Notes under the pieces: generated by a model
Databases searched by the model: none
Told to the model about the DNA's origin: nothing
Seen by the model: the letters and a program-made list of their open reading frames with translations, nothing else
In this document: one piece after another, positions 7,395 to 10,106 of the stretch
Layout: each line of letters opens with the position of its first letter
How positions within the stretch are numbered: the stretch's first letter is position 1
Assembly (NCBI GenBank): GCA_003599475.1
Contig: QZKK01000227.1
Location: 1-10,106 of the forward strand
Source: Desulfobacteraceae bacterium
Lineage (GTDB): Bacteria; Desulfobacterota; Desulfobacteria; Desulfobacterales; SURF-15
Direction of reading: 5' to 3'
Length of the DNA: 10,106 nucleotides
Program-made: the position numbers and the translations under genes

Positions 7395-8636
7395 ATGGAA
7401 AATACGGACCTTCGCGTCAACGGAAAAAGACTTCGGGAAAGCCTGGAGGCGATGGCTGAAATCGGGGGTACGGCCGGGGGAGGGGTTCACCGGCTGGCGC
7501 TTTCGGACGAGGACCGGCAGGCGAGGGATCTGTTCATGAGCTGGCTGAAGGATCTCAATCTGGAGGTTTCAATCGATGAGGTCGGAAACATCTTCGGGAA
7601 ACGAGCCGGGAGAAACGATGCGCTTCCCCCCGTGATGGCCGGCTCACACATCGATTCCCAGCCTTACGGGGGCCGCTTCGACGGAATGCTTGGCGTCATG
7701 GGGGCGCTCGAGGCGATGCGGACGCTTTCTGAAAATGCGGTGGAGACGGAGCGATCTCTGATCATAGCGAACTGGACAAACGAAGAAGGGTCGCGCTTTT
7801 CCCCCGCGATGATGGGATCCGGCGTCTGGACCGGGAAGCTGGCGCGGGACTGGGTCTATGCCCGGACCGATGTACAGGGGAAAACCTTTCTCGATGCACT
7901 CGAAGAGATCGGATACCGCGGCAAAAAGCCGGCGGCGTTTTCCCCGGTCCGCGCCTATTTCGAATATCACATCGAGCAGGGACCTCTGCTCGGAAAGGAC
8001 GCGAAGAAAATCGGGATTCCGCAGGGGATCCTCGGAATCCGCTGGTGCGACATTCATCTGGAGGGTACCGCCAACCAGGTGGGGCCAACCCCCATGGAGG
8101 GAAGAAACGATGCGCTCTGCGCGGCGGCCGAGATGATCCTTGCGGTAAACGCGCTACCGGAGAGGCTGGGCGGGAATCTGGTGGCCACGGTAGGAGAGAT
8201 CCACAATAGACCCAACAGCAGGAACATCATTCCGGACCGCGTCCGCTTTACGTTCGATGGCCGCTCATGGGACGACCGGAAGCTGGAGAAGGCGTGGTCC
8301 GAGGTGTCGCAGCAATTTCAGGAAATCGCCCGCCGGCGCGGATGCGGGCTCCGGCTCGAAGAGGTCTGGGCGGTCGATCACATGCCCTTCGATCCACGGC
8401 TGGTCAAAATGGTTGCAGGTGCGGCAGAAGAGCTCGATCTTTCGGCGATGGAGATGGTAAGCGGCGCCGGCCACGATGCCGGGTATATGAGCATGGTCGT
8501 CCCGACCGCCATGGTATTTGTTCCGAGCATCGGCGGCAGGAGCCACGTGGAGGTGGAAAACACGACCTGGCAGGACTGCGCGGCAGGGGCCGACGTCCTG
8601 CTCCGCTGCATGCTGAAGACAGCACAGGAGGGATAA
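7395..8636 (+). CDS. Zn-dependent M20-family N-carbamoyl amino acid hydrolase / beta-ureidopropionase-like
   Basis: The 413-residue enzyme belongs to the hydantoinase/carbamoylase branch of M20 hydrolases, which cleave N-carbamoyl groups (N-carbamoyl amino acids, beta-ureidopropionate, allantoate) to free amine, CO2 and ammonia. Visible: GSHIDSQPYGGRFDG with H85 and D96 as metal ligands; NEEGSRF with E130 and E131; YHIEQGP with H192 and Q195; NSRNIIPDR (274-282); FDGRSWD with R290; SGAGHDA; and SHVEVENT with H384. The lid-domain motif usually reading H-A-G before a TPM is NQVGPTPM here, with Q228 at the usual histidine position. GGAG (7386-7389) precedes ATG 7395 by 5 bases; earlier TTG 7314 and ATG 7383 lack a site. 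Length is typical. With the aminotransferase and pantoate genes next door, beta-ureidopropionate is an attractive substrate, but an L-carbamoylase is equally possible from sequence. Confidence 0.85.
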   Translation: MENTDLRVNGKRLRESLEAMAEIGGTAGGGVHRLALSDEDRQARDLFMSWLKDLNLEVSIDEVGNIFGKRAGRNDALPPVMAGSHIDSQPYGGRFDGMLGVMGALEAMRTLSENAVETERSLIIANWTNEEGSRFSPAMMGSGVWTGKLARDWVYARTDVQGKTFLDALEEIGYRGKKPAAFSPVRAYFEYHIEQGPLLGKDAKKIGIPQGILGIRWCDIHLEGTANQVGPTPMEGRNDALCAAAEMILAVNALPERLGGNLVATVGEIHNRPNSRNIIPDRVRFTFDGRSWDDRKLEKAWSEVSQQFQEIARRRGCGLRLEEVWAVDHMPFDPRLVKMVAGAAEELDLSAMEMVSGAGHDAGYMSMVVPTAMVFVPSIGGRSHVEVENTTWQDCAAGADVLLRCMLKTAQEG

Positions 8637-8710
8637 GGATTAAAAAGCTGTGATATGGATATTCTGCTTTCTACAGTTCGGGATAAAGCCGAAAGGGATT
8701 TTTATTAGGG

Positions 8711-8986
8711 ATGTTATCACCTGAGGACAAGCGGGCGGTTGAGGGTTATTTGCGGCGTCATCACCGTTTTTTCACCGCTTGTCTGATATTGCTGGGTCTG
8801 GCCATTTTTATTTTGCCTTGGCTGTACGTTTCCTTCTTAACCGCCTTGGTTCTCCAGATTTTTGGTGCGGCCTTGCTGTATGGTTTGGGCAAATTATTCA
8901 CAACAGCCTTTGATTCGGACGGAGGTGACCCCATTTTCAGGGCGCCTCGCCCGGAGGAGGACAGGGAGAGTGATGAGAAAAAGTGA
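8711..8986 (+). CDS. Small two-helix inner-membrane protein, unknown function
   Basis: I do not recognise this 91-residue protein. A basic, charged N-terminus (KRAVEGYLRRHHR) is followed by two hydrophobic segments at about 20-40 (ACLILLGLAIFILPWLYV) and 42-63 (ALVLQIFGAALLYG), separated by only a residue or two, and an acidic, highly charged tail (about 68-91, EEDRESDEKK). It is probably a hairpin membrane protein with both ends in the cytoplasm. AAAGGGA (8692-8698) lies 12 bases before the ATG, a weak ribosome-binding site. Codons rich in TTT, TTG and GTT differ from the upstream enzymes, suggesting a different origin. It follows the carbamoylase by 74 bases on the same strand. The hydrophobic pattern across the full frame supports a real gene; no function is proposed. 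Confidence 0.65.
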   Translation: MLSPEDKRAVEGYLRRHHRFFTACLILLGLAIFILPWLYVSFLTALVLQIFGAALLYGLGKLFTTAFDSDGGDPIFRAPRPEEDRESDEKK

Positions 8987-9154
8987 CGGCCCGGCGTCTC
9001 TGGACTGCCTTGGTGCCCACTCCCTTGCCGCGGCTGCAGATTTTAAGGACGCGGCTGGAAAATCGGGGTGTTGTTTTAACGAAAAAATTCTTGACTTCCG
9101 CTATTCCCTTTGATTTGAATTATACAGCCTTCTGCAAACTTTCCTTCTGAGAAA

Positions 9155-9182
9155 TTGATTCGTATTCGATCCTTATTACAAT
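9155..9182 (+). promoter_or_regulatory. Candidate sigma70-type promoter for mscL
   Basis: TTGATT (9155-9160) is followed after 16 bases by TACAAT (9177-9182, 5 of 6 to consensus). Transcription would begin near 9189, leaving a leader of about 210 bases before the mscL start. It is the best match by eye in this spacer. Confidence 0.35.
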
Positions 9183-9207
9183 GGCATCACCATTCGGTGG
9201 AGGAGCC

Positions 9208-9384
9208 ATGGAAAAAGGATTCTTCGCCGGCCCGGACTCAACTTTCACTCCAACTACCGGGCTTTTTCCCGGGAACCAATCAAGCAAGCTGCCATGGAGC
9301 ATGAATCCATGGGTCGTGCAGAATACGTTTATCCCTTGGAGGTCTGCTTCAAGAAGGGGATCGTTAGAAAATATCTACCAATAG
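9208..9384 (+). CDS. Possible 58-residue leader ORF before mscL (doubtful)
   Basis: The frame begins at ATG 9208, just after GGAGGAG (9199-9205), and ends with TAG at 9382-9384, a codon that overlaps the mscL Shine-Dalgarno AGGAGGG (9383-9389). That layout could couple its translation to mscL. The protein has no recognisable domain or membrane segment, and its composition (many Pro, Ser, Trp, Asn) is not typical of a conserved small protein. The ribosome-binding site is closer to the ATG than usual. It may equally be untranslated leader; treat it as a hypothesis. Confidence 0.2.
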   Translation: MEKGFFAGPDSTFTPTTGLFPGNQSSKLPWSMNPWVVQNTFIPWRSASRRGSLENIYQ

Positions 9385-9397
9385 GAGGGCTCAACCG

Positions 9398-9799
9398 ATG
9401 CTCAAGGGTTTCAGAGACTTTATATTGCGTGGAAATGTGATTGACCTGGCAGTGGCAGTGGTGATGGGCGTGGCCTTCGGAGCCGTGGTGAACTCGGTCG
9501 TGAAGAACTTCGTTACACCGCTCATCGCCCTTATTGGAGGTGCTCCGGACTTTTCTGCGATTCGGACCGGCCCGATCTTGTGGGGCAACATCCTGAATGA
9601 TGTCCTCACCTTTCTCATCACGGCCGCTGTTGTGTACTTTGTCATCGTGTTACCTTCTAACCGTATCCTGGAGCGCATGCGACCGTCTGAGCCGAAGCCC
9701 CAAACCACCCGAAAATGCCCGGAGTGTCTGAGCGATATCCCCATTGCAGCGCGGCGTTGTGCCTTTTGCACGGCGCAGGTTGCCTCCTCCGCCAGCTAG
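9398..9799 (+). CDS. mscL: Large-conductance mechanosensitive channel MscL with C-terminal CxxC-CxxC tail
   Basis: The 133-residue inner-membrane protein forms the homopentameric channel that opens under high membrane tension to release solutes during hypo-osmotic shock. The N-terminal amphipathic helix and first membrane helix carry the family signature (FRDFILRGNVIDLAVAVVMG, AFGAVVNS). A short periplasmic loop (about 48-63) precedes the second helix (about 64-87, NDVLTFLITAAVVYFVIV). In place of the helical-bundle tail of the E. coli protein, the C-terminus has CPEC (107-110) and CAFC (121-124), a small zinc-ribbon-like motif that I recall from a subset of MscL proteins. The periplasmic loop is shorter than in E. 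coli. AGGAGGG lies 8 bases before the ATG. It appears to be a single-gene unit, and nothing links it to the upstream enzymes. Confidence 0.95.
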   Translation: MLKGFRDFILRGNVIDLAVAVVMGVAFGAVVNSVVKNFVTPLIALIGGAPDFSAIRTGPILWGNILNDVLTFLITAAVVYFVIVLPSNRILERMRPSEPKPQTTRKCPECLSDIPIAARRCAFCTAQVASSAS

Positions 9800-9847
9800 T
9801 CGAGCGCGGGCAACGGGTACACCCAAGGTATGGAAAGACTGCCTGTT

Positions 9848-9869
9848 GTTGTGGGCTTAACCCTACAAC
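9848..9869. repeat. Imperfect 22-base palindrome between mscL and the transposase
   Basis: GTTGTGGGCTTAACCCTACAAC reads as an inverted repeat with mismatches at two symmetrical position pairs. It sits 48 bases after the mscL stop and 5 bases beyond the transposase stop (which reads leftward). It could be a shared transcription stop for the two convergent genes or part of the terminal structure of the insertion sequence. No long T-run flanks it, and I cannot place the exact element boundary. Confidence 0.4.
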
Positions 9870-9874
9870 GTTAT

Positions 9875-10106
9875 TTAGTTAATATCTAAGAGTTCACGTT
9901 CTCGCCTACGTCGATGTGACAAGGCTGCCCGGTGGTTTTTGTTTTGAATCCAGACAACCTGTTCAATGATGGTCTCAAAAGTGTATTTTTTCATCGGCAA
10001 CAGCAGTTTAAACAGAATCCTAAGCTGCGACAGCGTAATAGACGGTGCTTTTTTTTCCCAACCTGATTTTCAGGTGCCAGAGGAAGAAATGAGCCAGCAT
10101 ACACGT
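9875..10106 (-). pseudogene. C-terminal part of an IS4/IS701-like DDE transposase, frameshifted (partial)
   Basis: From the window edge the minus strand encodes MLAHFFLWHLKIRLGKK, then hits an A8 tract (T8 at 10049-10056 on the plus strand) and soon stops at TAG if read in that frame. Shifting one base continues a sensible 57-residue end: APSITLSQLRIL, LLPMKKYTFETIIEQ, WIQNKNHRAALSHRRRR, then TAA at 9875-9877. The two pieces together resemble, from memory, the C-terminus of IS4/IS701-group transposases, with the typical helix and basic tail. The catalytic DDE core would be outside the window. The frameshift could be a real inactivating mutation, a homopolymer sequencing error, or slippage. 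Family placement is by recognition only. Confidence 0.65.

Larger units (their letters stand above)
8987..9397. other. Intergenic region upstream of mscL
   Basis: About 410 bases lie between the small membrane protein and mscL. They hold a direct repeat CGCGGCTG near 9032 and 9051, two promoter-like patterns (TTGACT at 9091-9096 with TTGAAT at 9115-9120, and the better one at 9155-9182), a short hairpin CCGGG/CCCGG (9257-9272) and an open frame from 9208 to 9384. I see no RNA gene and no convincing terminator. Confidence 0.45.

Noticed and set aside
8676..8707. Hairpin TTCGG/CCGAA followed by a T-rich stretch, as a terminator after the carbamoylase
   Set aside because: The stem is only five pairs, with a 7-base loop, and several bases separate it from the T stretch, so it is too weak to call.
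8862..9113. 83-codon plus-strand frame overlapping the small membrane protein
   Set aside because: It overlaps the two-helix protein in another frame and has no coherent protein features. The 8711 frame has a clear membrane pattern.
1..10106. CRISPR arrays, tRNA or rRNA genes, toxin-antitoxin pairs, phage genes, defence systems
   Set aside because: I looked for regularly spaced repeats, cloverleaf-like sequence and recognisable protein families of these types on both strands and found none.

Overview
The window reads as a piece of a GC-rich Gram-negative chromosome. The sensor kinase architecture, the gene families and the palindromic intergenic repeat remind me of Desulfobacterota (the former sulfate-reducing Deltaproteobacteria), but nothing here is a taxonomic marker and that placement is inference.

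Layout: (1) positions 1-1717, minus strand, hold the N-terminal 572 residues of a membrane sensor histidine kinase (two membrane segments, extracytoplasmic Cache-like sensor, HAMP, PAS, start of a HisKA_3 domain), cut by the window edge one residue after the presumed phospho-accepting histidine. (2) Positions 1718-2277 are a divergent intergenic region with one terminator-like hairpin and a plausible promoter facing right. (3) Positions 2278-5424, plus strand, are a tight three-gene unit: panE (ketopantoate reductase), panB (ketopantoate hydroxymethyltransferase) and a class III PLP aminotransferase. (4) Positions 5425-5679 are a spacer with a short tandem repeat and related palindromes, the last of which has a U-run and abuts the next Shine-Dalgarno. 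(5) Positions 5680-8636, plus strand, encode a YtcJ-type metal-dependent amidohydrolase and an M20-family N-carbamoyl amino acid / beta-ureidopropionate hydrolase. (6) Positions 8711-8986 encode a small two-helix membrane protein of unknown function. (7) Positions 9398-9799 encode an MscL mechanosensitive channel with a C-terminal CxxC...CxxC tail. (8) Positions 9875-10106, minus strand, are the C-terminal part of an insertion-sequence transposase with a frameshift at an A8 tract.

How the genes may work together: PanB and PanE make pantoate. The carbamoylase and the aminotransferase belong to families that can make or consume beta-alanine, the other half of pantothenate. The amidohydrolase could supply the carbamoyl substrate by opening a ring or removing an acyl group. 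The core could therefore be a pantothenate-precursor module with a non-PanD source of beta-alanine, or a catabolic route for beta-amino acids or pyrimidines. No panC or panD lies in the window, so the direction and substrates remain inference. The right end (small membrane protein, mscL, IS remnant) looks compositionally different and accessory.
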